Shown here: in pieces, positions 1-7,950 of the stretch | Position numbering within the stretch: the first letter of the stretch is position 1 | Layout of the letters: every line of letters begins with the position of its first letter | NCBI GenBank assembly: GCA_963837345.1 | Contig: CAWIMX010000001.1 | Coordinates: 2,790,001-2,854,000, forward strand | Direction of reading: 5' to 3' | DNA: 64,000 bases | From: CAWIMX01 sp963837345 | GTDB taxonomy: Bacteria > Acidobacteriota > Vicinamibacteria > Vicinamibacterales > CAVVIG01 | The notes under the pieces: model-generated | Told to the model about the DNA's origin: nothing | Seen by the model: only the letters and a program-made list of their open reading frames with translations | Databases searched by the model: none | Position numbers and translations under genes: made by a program

Positions 1-128
1 ATCTGGCTCACGAGGAGCTTGGTGAACAACATGCCTTCCGCTCGATAATCCTCCGCATACTTGGCGCGTCCGGTGACCTTGGCGTGCAGGTCGGGCGTCG
101 TGTAGTTCTGGCCGACGAGTTTCGCCAC
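1..128 (-). CDS. Xanthine dehydrogenase family molybdopterin-binding subunit, N-terminal fragment
   Basis: This is the first 42 codons of a gene that continues past the left edge. The visible protein begins VAKLVGQNYTTPDLHAKVTG and continues with RAKYAEDY, which matches the conserved start of the large molybdopterin subunit of xanthine dehydrogenase and isoquinoline 1-oxidoreductase type hydroxylases. The GTG at 128-126 was chosen because it lies one base after the stop of the 2Fe-2S subunit gene and has a GGAGG ribosome site seven bases upstream, inside the end of that gene. The two genes are therefore translationally coupled and should form one heterodimeric or heterotrimeric enzyme. The substrate cannot be told from the fragment. 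Confidence 0.8.
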   Translation of the reverse strand, partial: MAKLVGQNYTTPDLHAKVTGRAKYAEDYRAEGMLFTKLLVSQ

Positions 129-129
129 G

Positions 130-747
130 TTACGCCCTCCGGAGGTTTTCTGCCCCCCGCATCAGGGCGGTCAGAATCTTGTCGTAGTCCTGGCAGCGGC
201 ACAGGTTGCCGGAGATGCCGTGCGCCAGTTCCTGGCGCGTGGGGCTCGGGTTCGTCTTGAGGAAACCCACCGTGGCCATCACGAAGCCCGGCATGCAGAA
301 CGCGCACTGGAAGCCCTGCTCGTCGACGACGCCCTGCTGCACCGGATGGAGCGTGCCGTCGGCGGCCTCGAGCCCTTCGATCGTCACGATGTCCTTGCCG
401 CGGACGCTGTGCGTGAGGGTGGAGCAGGAATAGCGCGGCACGCCGTCGATGAGCACGGTGCACGCGCCGCACTCTGCGCGGTCGCAGCCGATCTTGGTGC
501 CCGTGAGGCCCAGCTTGTAGCGCAGCGTCATGGCCAGCGTTTCCTGCTTGAGCGCGTCGACGCGCCGCTCCTGGCCGTTCACCGTGAGGGTGACCAGACG
601 CTCCACCGACCCGGCGGCCGACGGCTGTCCAAGAACCGTGGTGCTTCGAAAGAGGTAGCTCGCCGAGGACACGGCGGCTCCGGCCGCGATGACCCCTTTG
701 ATGAACCCGCGTCGTGACACGTTTTGCTGGGGAGTGTCTTCCGGCAT
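130..747 (-). CDS. (2Fe-2S)-binding subunit of a xanthine dehydrogenase-type hydroxylase, Tat-exported
   Basis: A 205-residue small iron-sulfur subunit that passes electrons from the molybdopterin subunit. The N-terminus carries a twin-arginine signal (SRRGFIKG near residues 11-18) followed by a hydrophobic stretch, so the folded enzyme is probably sent to the periplasm, as known for some aldehyde and isoquinoline oxidoreductases. A ferredoxin-like domain has the plant-type cluster ligands CDRAECGAC and a further Cys. The C-terminal helical domain carries the second cluster motifs CAFCMPGF and GNLCRC. The length is slightly above the usual 150-165 residues because of the signal. A GGAGG site lies seven bases before the ATG. 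The substrate is unknown. Confidence 0.9.
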   Translation of the reverse strand: MPEDTPQQNVSRRGFIKGVIAAGAAVSSASYLFRSTTVLGQPSAAGSVERLVTLTVNGQERRVDALKQETLAMTLRYKLGLTGTKIGCDRAECGACTVLIDGVPRYSCSTLTHSVRGKDIVTIEGLEAADGTLHPVQQGVVDEQGFQCAFCMPGFVMATVGFLKTNPSPTRQELAHGISGNLCRCQDYDKILTALMRGAENLRRA

Positions 748-885
748 GTCTCAGGCCTCCCTTGCCGTCCGAAAATGGATGAAACTGGCTGCCTATCTTA
801 CTACCAGTCCGGGGCGGCTTACTAGTTCCTTATGGACGTGCTGCGCCGCGGCTCACCGGACGGCAACTGGCTGGGCCGTCAGCGC

Positions 886-2226
886 TTACTCGTCGCGATC
901 CGGCTCGCGGCCGGCCAGTCGCGGCAGCGCCGTCCCGGGCACGAGCAGGCCGCGCCGGCCATAGTCGACGAGCTTCGCCCGCGTATCCTCGATGTCGAGG
1001 TTTCGCATCGTCAGCTGGCCGATCCGATCCTGGGGCGAGAACGCCGAGTCGCCCTTTTCCATGGTCAGGCGCTCGGGTGTGTACGTGAGGTTCGGGCCGA
1101 CCGTGTCGAGGATGGAGTAGTCGTTGCCCCGGCGCAGCTCGATCGTGACGGCGCCGGTGATCGACCGCGCCACCCAGCGTTCCGCCTGCTCGCGCAGCAT
1201 CAGCGCCTGGGGATCGAACCAGCGGCCCTGGTAGAGCAGGCGGCCCAGGCGCCGGCCGTTCCCGCGGTACTGCTCGATCGTGTCCTCGTTGTGGATGGCC
1301 GTGACCAGGCGCTCGTACGCGACGTGGAGCAGGGCCAGCCCCGGCGCTTCGTAGATGCCGCGGCTCTTGGCCTCGATGATCCGGTTCTCGATCTGATCGC
1401 TCATGCCCAGGCCGTGACGTCCGCCGATCGCGTTCGCCTCGCGGACGAGGTCGACGGCGCTGCCGAAGGTCCGGCCGTTCAGCGCGACCGGCCAGCCTTC
1501 GTCGAATCCGACCGTCACGGTTTCGCGGGCGATCCGCACCTCGTCCCGCCAGAACGCGACGCCCATGATCGGCTCGACGATCGTGATGCCGCGGTCGAGC
1601 CGCTCGAGATCCTTGGCCTCGTGCGTGGCGCCGAGCATGTTGGAGTCGGTCGAATACGCCTTCTCCGCGCTCATCCGGTAGGCCAGGCCGGCCCGCTGCA
1701 TGTACGCCGACATCTCCGCGCGGCCCCCCAGCTCGTCGATGAACTGCTGATCGAGCCACGGCTTGTAGATCTGGAGGTTCGGGTTGGCGAGCAGGCCGTA
1801 GCGGTAGAACCGTTCGATGTCGTTGCCCTTGAACGTGCTGCCGTCGCCCCAGATGTGGACGTCGTCGTCCTTCATGGCGACGACGAGCATGGTGCCGGTG
1901 ACGGCGCGGCCAATCGGCGTCGTGTTGAAGTAGGGGACGCCGGCCGTCGAGATGTGGAAGGCGCCTGCCTGGAGCGCGGCCAGGCCTTCGGCGACCAGCT
2001 GGACGCGACAGTCGACGAGCCGCGCCCGCTCGGCCCCGTACTCGAGCGCGCGACGGGGGATGTCGTCGTAGTCGGGCTCGTCGGGCTGCCCGAGATTGGC
2101 CGTGTACGCGTACGGCACCGCGCCCTTCGCCCGCATCCAGTGGAGGGCGGCGCTCGTATCGAGACCGCCGGAGAAGGCGATGCCGACCTTCCGGCCTGCG
2201 GGAACCTGCTGAAGAATGTGCGACAT
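886..2226 (-). CDS. argG: Argininosuccinate synthase
   Basis: A 446-residue enzyme of arginine biosynthesis that joins citrulline and aspartate using ATP. The PP-loop motif SGGLDTS is at residues 19-25. The length and sequence match the longer E. coli-type class (about 447 residues) rather than the 400-residue class. It stands alone: the neighbours on both sides are not arginine genes, and the upstream cold-shock gene is divergent. No clear ribosome site precedes the ATG; the bases just before it are C-rich. The frame is intact over its whole length. Confidence 0.96.
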   Translation of the reverse strand: MSHILQQVPAGRKVGIAFSGGLDTSAALHWMRAKGAVPYAYTANLGQPDEPDYDDIPRRALEYGAERARLVDCRVQLVAEGLAALQAGAFHISTAGVPYFNTTPIGRAVTGTMLVVAMKDDDVHIWGDGSTFKGNDIERFYRYGLLANPNLQIYKPWLDQQFIDELGGRAEMSAYMQRAGLAYRMSAEKAYSTDSNMLGATHEAKDLERLDRGITIVEPIMGVAFWRDEVRIARETVTVGFDEGWPVALNGRTFGSAVDLVREANAIGGRHGLGMSDQIENRIIEAKSRGIYEAPGLALLHVAYERLVTAIHNEDTIEQYRGNGRRLGRLLYQGRWFDPQALMLREQAERWVARSITGAVTIELRRGNDYSILDTVGPNLTYTPERLTMEKGDSAFSPQDRIGQLTMRNLDIEDTRAKLVDYGRRGLLVPGTALPRLAGREPDRDE

Positions 2227-2279
2227 GGGGAGGCGGCGGTCCGGCGGCGGCTCGGTCGGCGGACCGGACGTGGCGCCAA

Positions 2280-2285
2280 ATTGTA
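2280..2285 (-). promoter_or_regulatory. Candidate -10 element (TACAAT) for argG
   Basis: In the 134-base divergent gap between argG and the cold-shock-like gene the minus strand reads TACAAT, five of six matches to the sigma-70 -10 box, about 55 bases before the argG start. No convincing -35 box is present at the right distance. This is weak evidence based only on the hexamer and its place. Confidence 0.25.
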
Positions 2286-2360
2286 CGACAAGTGCTACAC
2301 TTCACACGACTGTGTCTTCGCGTTTCCGTTTTTCGTTTGCGAGCGCCTCCCTGACTGCCG

Positions 2361-2642
2361 ATGCCGCGTAGCCGCGCCAGCAAGCCCAAAGCCGGGCCCG
2401 CCCGGTCCGAAATCCGCGCCAGCACCGCCAAAGGCAAAATCAAGCGGCTCGTCGGCGGACAGGGCAGCGGCCTCATCAGCGCCGCCCGGGGCGACGTCTT
2501 CTTTCACAAGAGCGACGTCGAGGGCAAGTACTGGGAGCTGCAGGTGGGCGACCCGGTGGTGTTCGAGCTGCTGGACGATCCGATCAGCGGGCCCCGTGCC
2601 GAAAAGGTCCGGCCGGCCCGCAAGTCCAAGAAAGCGCGCTAG
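2361..2642 (+). CDS. Cold-shock-domain-like protein
   Basis: A 93-residue basic protein with one central cold-shock-like domain (about residues 20-85) and Lys/Arg-rich ends. The second RNA-binding motif is recognisable as DVFFHKSDV and the closing strand as VGDPVVFEL. The first motif is unusual: where CspA has KWFN...KGFGFI, this protein has IKRLVGGQGSGLIS, so the stacking aromatics are replaced by Arg, Leu, Ser and Leu. It probably binds nucleic acid through charge rather than base stacking (inference). Its TAG stop overlaps the stop of the convergent regulator gene in the four bases CTAG. Confidence 0.75.
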   Translation: MPRSRASKPKAGPARSEIRASTAKGKIKRLVGGQGSGLISAARGDVFFHKSDVEGKYWELQVGDPVVFELLDDPISGPRAEKVRPARKSKKAR

Positions 2643-3385
2643 ATCGATCGCGCGACGCGCTGCTGCAACACGTCGCGGTAGCCGCGGCTGAGCGCGAGCT
2701 CGACGCCGTTGGTCAGCACCACCACGTACTCGCCTGCCAGCGACAGCCGCAGCTCGCGAATCCGATCGACGTTGACCATCGTGCAGCGGTGGATCCGGAC
2801 GAAGCGGTCCGGATCGAGGCCGGCCTCCAGCCGGGCCATCGTTTCGCGGACCAGGTAGCTGTCGGCGCCGGCGTGAAGGCGCACGTAGTTGCCCGCGGTC
2901 TCGCACCAGTCGATGTCGGCGGTCCGGAGAAAGTGGATCCGGCCGGCCGACTTCACGATCAGACGGTCGCGCGCGACCGTGGGCGCCGGCATGCGCCCGG
3001 CGCCCGGCGCGCCGCGCCGCGCGAGCTGCGTCCGCGCGTGGACCAGGGCCGCGCGCAGCCGGTCGGCGCTGAACGGCTTCAACAGGTAGTCGAGCGCGTG
3101 GATCTCGAACGCCCGCAACGCGTATTCCTCGTACGCCGTCACGAAGACGACCGCCGGGGGGCGGGCGCCGGCGAGGAGGTGCGTCAGCTCGAAACCGTCC
3201 ATCTCGGGCATCTGGACGTCGAGAAACACGAGGTCGGGCGAGGTGCGGCCGATCAACTCGACCGCCTCGTGCCCCCCGGCGCTCTCGCCCACCACCTCGA
3301 CATCGGCTTCCGAGCCGAGCAGCGCCAGCAGCCGCTCGCGCGCCACGGGCTCATCGTCGACGACGACCGCGCGAATCTTGCTCAC
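2639..3385 (-). CDS. LytTR-family DNA-binding response regulator
   Basis: A 248-residue regulator from the GTG at 3385. The receiver domain has the acidic pair D10-D11, the phospho-acceptor Asp56 in LVFLDVQMPEMDG, and the conserved Thr and Lys in FVTAY and LLKPF. The C-terminal half is a LytTR DNA-binding domain (from about residue 140), with FVRIHRCTMVNVDRI as its most typical stretch. The GTG was preferred to an upstream extension because it overlaps the TGA of the kinase gene (GTGA), giving coupling, and because the receiver starts immediately. LytTR regulators often control exported or surface products; the target is unknown here. Confidence 0.9.
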   Translation of the reverse strand: MSKIRAVVVDDEPVARERLLALLGSEADVEVVGESAGGHEAVELIGRTSPDLVFLDVQMPEMDGFELTHLLAGARPPAVVFVTAYEEYALRAFEIHALDYLLKPFSADRLRAALVHARTQLARRGAPGAGRMPAPTVARDRLIVKSAGRIHFLRTADIDWCETAGNYVRLHAGADSYLVRETMARLEAGLDPDRFVRIHRCTMVNVDRIRELRLSLAGEYVVVLTNGVELALSRGYRDVLQQRVARSI

Positions 3386-4512
3386 GCCGCCCCCCGGTCG
3401 ACCGCACACTCGTCCCCGGCGGGACGGAACGGCAGGCGGATCGTGACGGAAAATCCGTCGGCGAGGTTCGAGAAGAGGCATTGGTGCGCCGACGGATACA
3501 GATACGCCAGCCGGGCGCGTGTATTCGACAGGCCGACCCCTTCGTTCAAGGCGAGCAGACGATCCGGCGGCAGGCCGTTGCCGCTGTCGCGCACCTGCAC
3601 GACCAGATCCGCGCCCTCGCGCGCGGCGCGCACGACAATCCAGCCGGGCCGCGCGTTGGGGGAGATGCCGTGGCGGATCGCGTTCTCGGCCAGCGGCTGC
3701 AGCAGGAGATTCGGGACGAGCGCGCCTCGGACGGCGTCGTCAATCTGCAGCGAGACGCGCAGCCGGTTGCCGAACCGCGTCTGCTCGATGTCGAGATACT
3801 TCTCGAGCACGTCCAGTTCCTGATCGAGCGGCACTTCCTGGATGCCCGACGCGTGCAGCGACATCCGCAGCAGGTCGCCCAGGCCCGCGATCATCCGGTC
3901 GGCGGCATCGGGGCGGGTGCGGAGGAGGCCGGCGATCGTGTTCAGCGTGTTGAACAGGAAGTGCGGCTGAATCTGGTGCTGCAGCGCCTGCAGCTGGGCG
4001 CGGACGAGGTTCGTCTCGAGCCGGGCGGTGTCGAGCGCGCGCGCCTCCGACTCGCGCTGGTAGGCGAGGGCGTGCGCGAGGCCGACCAGGAAGAGATACG
4101 TCATCAGCAGCCAGTCGAGCTGGCGCAGGTACTCGCGCCCCGCCGCCTGCCACCACGGAGGGGAGAGCGCCGGCAGGCCCCCGACCATCGACAGGCCGAC
4201 GCGCGTACCCAGCATGGCGGCGTTGTGCACGAGGGAATACGCCAGCGCGCCCGCCGCGTGCACGCCCACTTGCACCGGCCAGCGCACTCGGGCAAGCGGG
4301 AACCTCACGGCCAGTCCCATGACCCACGGAGCGAGCAGTGCCGGCACATACCAGTAGACGAGATTCAGCGCCAGCAGTTGCCACATCGTGCCCGTGGCCG
4401 GGGCGTTCGAGAGGCGTTCCAGCCAATAGGCCTGCCCCGTCGACGACAGGCCGAAGGCCGTCGCTATGAGCAGCAGGACCCACAGCGGAATCCGGATGCG
4501 CTGGTTCACCAC
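3382..4512 (-). CDS. LytS-type sensor histidine kinase
   Basis: A 376-residue membrane kinase and the cognate partner of the overlapping LytTR regulator. About four hydrophobic segments fill the first 150 residues. A short coiled linker leads to the His_kinase domain with the phospho-acceptor motif HQIQPHFLFNTLNT. An HATPase_c domain follows, with ENAIRHGI (N box) and DSGNGLPP (G1 box). The chosen start is GTG 4512, with a GGAAG site eight bases upstream. A longer TTG-initiated version to 4614 would add a hydrophilic Arg-rich tail before the first membrane helix and is less likely. The upstream region is the 105/106-bp repeat array. Confidence 0.88.
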   Translation of the reverse strand: MVNQRIRIPLWVLLLIATAFGLSSTGQAYWLERLSNAPATGTMWQLLALNLVYWYVPALLAPWVMGLAVRFPLARVRWPVQVGVHAAGALAYSLVHNAAMLGTRVGLSMVGGLPALSPPWWQAAGREYLRQLDWLLMTYLFLVGLAHALAYQRESEARALDTARLETNLVRAQLQALQHQIQPHFLFNTLNTIAGLLRTRPDAADRMIAGLGDLLRMSLHASGIQEVPLDQELDVLEKYLDIEQTRFGNRLRVSLQIDDAVRGALVPNLLLQPLAENAIRHGISPNARPGWIVVRAAREGADLVVQVRDSGNGLPPDRLLALNEGVGLSNTRARLAYLYPSAHQCLFSNLADGFSVTIRLPFRPAGDECAVDRGAA

Positions 4513-4651
4513 CTGCCTATCTTCCGCGAATTCAGACGCCGCACGCGACCGTTCGGGTGCGCGTTCGTCACCTCCTGCCGGCGACTCGTCCCAACCTTCG
4601 GACCGATGGCACAATAGCGACGCTGGCGCGACGTTTTCGGGCGGGGCGGCT

Positions 4652-5182
4652 CCCGCCGCCCGGGAAAAGGGTCGCGCCTGCGGCCATGCCGAGGCGAGGA
4701 TCCTGTGAATCCGAGGCGAGGCATCGGCGTCAGTGCGCGGTGATCAGCGGTGGGCCCCGCCGCCCGGGAAGAGGGGTCGCGCCTGCGGCCATGCCGAGGC
4801 GAGGACCCTGTGAAATCCGAGGCGAGGCATCGGCGTCAGTGCGCGGTGATCAGCGGTGGGCCCCGCCGCCCGGGAAAAGGGGTCGCGCCTGCGGCCATGC
4901 CGAGGCGAGGATCCTGTGAATCCGAGGCGAGGCATCGGCGTCAGGGCGCGGTGATCAGCGGTGGGCCCCGCCGCCCGGGAAGAGGGGTCGCGCCTGCGGC
5001 CATGCCGAGGCGAGGACCCTGTGAAATCCGAGGCGAGGCATCGGCGTCAGTGCGCGGTGATCAGCGGTGGGCCCCGCCGCCCGGGAAGAGGGGTCGCGCC
5101 TGCGGCCATGCCGAGGCGAGGATCCTGTGAATCCGAGGCGAGGCATCGGCGTCAGTGCGCGGCGGGGGTGGGGCCCCGCCGC
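4652..5182. repeat. Tandem array of five 105/106-bp units with a 211-bp dimer periodicity
   Basis: The phrase GTCGCGCCTGCGGCCATGCC starts at 4671, 4776, 4882, 4987 and 5093, so the spacing alternates 105, 106, 105, 106. Odd units carry GAGGATCCTGTGAATCC and even units GAGGACCCTGTGAAATCC, so the true higher-order repeat is a 211-bp dimer present about 2.5 times. Each unit also has an internal duplication of CCGAGGCGAGG. The copies are nearly identical and contiguous. The array fills the space between the divergent LytS kinase and the small gene at 5192, so it lies in both upstream regions. Open frames run through it only because its composition lacks stops. Confidence 0.95.
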
Positions 5183-5191
5183 CAGTGAGAT

Positions 5192-5563
5192 ATGAAGCGC
5201 CGCGACTTTCTCCTGCTCCGTCCCGACCGTCGCGCGCGCGTGTTCGAGCTCGCGTGCGGCCGCCTCTATATGCGCTACCTGGAAGCGCTCGCGCTTGTCC
5301 CGCGTGACGCTGCCGAGCCGCTCTCGGGAGCCGATCCAGGCGACGGGGAACCCCCGCTCGAGATCGACACGCCGTCGGTCGAGGCGCTCTTTGCCGGGCT
5401 TGCCGACGAGCTGCAGTCGGCCGACGTCGTGCGCCTGGTCAATCCGCAATGGCTCGCGGACCCGGCGTTCAAGGCGCTCATCGATGACTCGCTCGAAGCC
5501 TTCCGAGCGCGCGGGGGGCAAATCCAAGGTTCCGAAGGTTCGAAGGGTTCCGAAGGTTCCTAG
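5192..5563 (+). CDS. Hypothetical protein
   Basis: A 123-residue soluble protein with no recognised domain. It begins MKRRDFLLL and contains an acidic middle and a conserved-looking segment around VVRLVNPQWLADPAFKALID. The last twelve residues are a Ser/Gly/Glu/Lys repeat (GSEGSKGSEGS) encoded directly by the GGTTC-type intergenic repeat that follows, so the native C-terminus was probably shorter and the reading frame has run into repeat DNA. The gene begins ten bases after the 105/106-bp array, leaving no ordinary promoter space outside the repeats. It converges with the Omp85-type gene. Confidence 0.65.
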   Translation: MKRRDFLLLRPDRRARVFELACGRLYMRYLEALALVPRDAAEPLSGADPGDGEPPLEIDTPSVEALFAGLADELQSADVVRLVNPQWLADPAFKALIDDSLEAFRARGGQIQGSEGSKGSEGS

Positions 5564-5640
5564 GTTCGAATGGTTCGGAGAACCATCAGAACTCGTGAAC
5601 TCTTGGCACTCCTGAACCCTGGAACCGTTAGAACCTTCCT
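5527..5640. terminator. GGTTC/GAACC inverted-repeat element between convergent genes
   Basis: The left part is a degenerate run of GGTTC-containing 8-9-base words (AAGGTTCCG, AAGGTTCG, AAGGGTTCCG), and the right part a run of the complement (GAACC). A perfect hairpin with a 7-bp stem ATGGTTC/GAACCAT and a GGA loop sits at 5570-5586. The element lies between two convergent genes, so a bidirectional terminator role is likely but inferred. There is no U tract. Confidence 0.5.
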
Positions 5641-6940
5641 AGATCCCAACATTCGTGCCGAAGTGCACGCGTGTCGAGCCTCCGAGCCCGTGGGCGACGA
5701 CGACACTCACCCGTAGAAACGCGAGCGAGAACCAGACGCCGCCGCCGACGCCCTGCTTGAACGGCTGGTTGCCCATCCGGCCGCCTTCGGGATATACGGC
5801 CGCCAGGTCGACGAACGCATTCACGCCGAGCTTCGCGACCCTCAACGGCGAGTTGAGCGGCACCCGCACCTCGGCCGACGCCGCCGCGAGCGTGTCGCCC
5901 ACCGCGGTGCCCGCGCGGAAGCCGCGGAGGTTGTCGGTGCCGCCGAGCATCGGCCGGGCATACACGGGAAGGGCCGCGCTCGCATCGTCGTGCAGCGCGC
6001 GAACGACGAGCACCGACTGGCCCAGCAGGCCGACGTAGCCGCGCGCGTCGATCTCGGTGATGGCCACGGCGCCCTGGGGGAAGGTCGCGCGGCGCCAGGC
6101 GGCGCGCGCCCAGACGGCGTTGCGCGCCAGCCAGGGATCCACGCGCGTATCGAGCGTCACGTCCCCGCCGAACGACGGCACGTCGTCGTCGGCCGCACCG
6201 AGACTCACGTGTTGCCAGTCGATCGTGGTTCCGGCGCGAACGGCGGGCCCGAACTGGCGCTCGGCGCGGATCCACACCCGCCGCCGATTCTCGGGATCGC
6301 CGTAGAACGGGTGCATGCGACGGGTGATCAATCCGCCGCCTTCCACCCGGGTCAGGGGGCCCGCCTGGAACGCCCGGTCGAGCACGGCGCCCGCCTTGCG
6401 TTCGCCGCCCCAGGTCAAGGGAAACGCGAGCCGGCTGTCGCGGCCGGCCACGTTCCTGCGAGCGAGCTGCAGACCGTAGGTCCATCCGTATCCATCGTCG
6501 AAGTCGAGGAGCGGCAGGTACTGGAGGCCCGGGCTGCGTCGCCGCACCACGCGCGCGGGCAAGCCGGCGCCGGGCACCTCAATCGACGCGCCGGGCTCGT
6601 GCACGACGATCACGACGACGATCTGTGACGGGTCGGCAATCGAGGCAAAGCGCTTCAGCACCTCCACGCGGTCGAACCGGCCGGTCGCCTTCAGCCGCGC
6701 CGCCGCGTCCTCGAGCGTGTCGTCGGCCAGGGGCCTGCCGACCGCGATGCCCGCCAGGTCGAGCATCTCGGCGTCGGAGGTGATCGTGTTGCCCTGGACC
6801 TGCACCTGCACGACGGTTTCCCGGCTCGCTGCCGCGGCAGCCACGGCCACGCCGCATCCGAGGATCAGCAGGCCACTGCGAAGACACGAAAAGATCGCGG
6901 TTCGTGCCGTCGTGTCCTGGTGGCGGCGTCGAGTTCTCAT
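5639..6940 (-). CDS. Omp85-type outer membrane protein with a single POTRA-like domain
   Basis: A 433-residue protein with an N-terminal signal peptide (residues about 15-39), one POTRA-like domain (about 41-114: VVQVQVQGNTITSDAEML, then RLKATGRFDRVEV), and a C-terminal region of alternating strands typical of the BamA/TamA surface-antigen barrel. BamA has five POTRA domains; a single one points to a specialised Omp85 member. The ATG at 6940 was chosen because it overlaps the stop of the upstream gene by one base (TGATG), and the longer frame would only add Arg-rich residues before the signal. It is the last gene of the nine-gene run that starts at 19799. Confidence 0.72.
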   Translation of the reverse strand: MRTRRRHQDTTARTAIFSCLRSGLLILGCGVAVAAAAASRETVVQVQVQGNTITSDAEMLDLAGIAVGRPLADDTLEDAAARLKATGRFDRVEVLKRFASIADPSQIVVVIVVHEPGASIEVPGAGLPARVVRRRSPGLQYLPLLDFDDGYGWTYGLQLARRNVAGRDSRLAFPLTWGGERKAGAVLDRAFQAGPLTRVEGGGLITRRMHPFYGDPENRRRVWIRAERQFGPAVRAGTTIDWQHVSLGAADDDVPSFGGDVTLDTRVDPWLARNAVWARAAWRRATFPQGAVAITEIDARGYVGLLGQSVLVVRALHDDASAALPVYARPMLGGTDNLRGFRAGTAVGDTLAAASAEVRVPLNSPLRVAKLGVNAFVDLAAVYPEGGRMGNQPFKQGVGGGVWFSLAFLRVSVVVAHGLGGSTRVHFGTNVGI

Positions 6941-7878
6941 CACGGCTGGATCAGCCGGCCGCCCGTTTCCGCCAGCCGGTAGTTGCGGTAGTCCACACGG
7001 TAGTTCACGTCGAAGGCGCCGATGGCGAGCTGCAGCGATACGCGCATGTCGATCGACTCGGGCAGCCACACTTCCGGGAACGGCTGGCTCATCTCCATGG
7101 ACGCGCGGACGTCATCGACTTCGACAAGCCACGAACCAGGAAGGAAGTCCAGCCCGACGTTGTCGAACGTGTACTTCAGAATCTGAACGCTCTCCGGCTC
7201 GACCCAGAGCGTCACGAGCGACGTCTTGTCCATCAGCCGCTGGATGCGATCGTCGAGCGCCTGATCGCCATCGTCGCGGCGCCGACGGGCGGCGTTCTGC
7301 CGCTCCGCGGGATTGTCGGAGAAGAGTCTGGTGGGGTAGTACTCGATCCGCAACACGTCGCGGCCGCCGAGCGTCTCGCGGCCGACCAGCGCGTACCGCC
7401 CCTCGTCGAACGTGAAGTTGAGGAAATACGAGGACGAGATGAATTCGGGCTGACGTGTCTGCTGGATGAGCGCATTCACGTCCGCCGGCGCCCGATTGCC
7501 CGCATCGTCGCGTCCGTCCGGGCTGGCGGCATCGCGACGCTTGACGCGGCGGAGGTACCGGGCCTCGGCCTGGCGCCGCTCCTCGTCGGCGATCGACACG
7601 CCGTTCACGGCGATCGGACTGCGGACGAAAAAGCCGTCCTGGATGAACCAGGTGTAGTCGCGTCGCTCGCCCCAGAGGCGGAGTCGCCCCGGCGCGAGCA
7701 GATCCACCGCGTCGCGCTCGTCGAGGATGTACTGCTGAAGCTTCTTCCAGTTGTCGTCGCGGCGTGCGACGACGCGCTTCATGAAGGCGTCGAGATCGCT
7801 TTGCGCGTGCGGGGATGGACCGAGGGCCGGAAGGACACCGACGAGGAACAGTCCGGCAGGAGCGAGGCGGGGGCCCAC
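6940..7878 (-). CDS. Secreted protein of unknown function (lipoprotein-sorting-like fold)
   Basis: A 312-residue protein from a GTG start with a hydrophobic signal peptide ending near PSPHAQ. The mature part is rich in short beta strands (for example ILDERDAVDLLAPGRLRLWG and YALVGRETLGGRDVLRIEYY). This recalls periplasmic proteins that carry lipids or bind outer membrane precursors (LolA/outer-membrane lipoprotein-sorting fold), but no diagnostic motif is seen. It is coupled by a one-base overlap to the Omp85-type barrel gene, so a periplasmic partner role for that barrel is a reasonable inference. Confidence 0.6.
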   Translation of the reverse strand: MGPRLAPAGLFLVGVLPALGPSPHAQSDLDAFMKRVVARRDDNWKKLQQYILDERDAVDLLAPGRLRLWGERRDYTWFIQDGFFVRSPIAVNGVSIADEERRQAEARYLRRVKRRDAASPDGRDDAGNRAPADVNALIQQTRQPEFISSSYFLNFTFDEGRYALVGRETLGGRDVLRIEYYPTRLFSDNPAERQNAARRRRDDGDQALDDRIQRLMDKTSLVTLWVEPESVQILKYTFDNVGLDFLPGSWLVEVDDVRASMEMSQPFPEVWLPESIDMRVSLQLAIGAFDVNYRVDYRNYRLAETGGRLIQP

Positions 7879-7886
7879 GGAACACT

Positions 7887-7945
7887 AGACGATTCCAAGG
7901 GTTCTAAGGGTTCCAAGGGTGCGAAGCGTCCGAACCCTTGGAACC
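7887..7945. terminator. AAGGGTTC/GAACCCTT hairpin after the DUF4175-like gene
   Basis: The left arm repeats CCAAGGGTTC and TAAGGGTTCC, and the right arm reads GAACCCTTGGAACCCTTG, giving a long imperfect stem around a GC-rich loop. It lies between the stop of the DUF4175-like gene and the start of the secreted protein gene, both on the minus strand. It may attenuate transcription into the last two genes of the run. It belongs to the same word family as the element at 5527-5640. Confidence 0.5.
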
Positions 7946-7950
7946 CTTGC

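Noticed and set aside
832..2691. Long plus-strand open frame of 619 codons across argG
   Set aside because: It is antisense to the clearly recognised argG and other genes; its Arg/Ala/Val-rich composition is typical of shadow frames in GC-rich DNA.
4652..5182. Possible CRISPR array
   Set aside because: The units are contiguous with no unique spacers, the repeats are 105/106 bp, and no cas gene is present.
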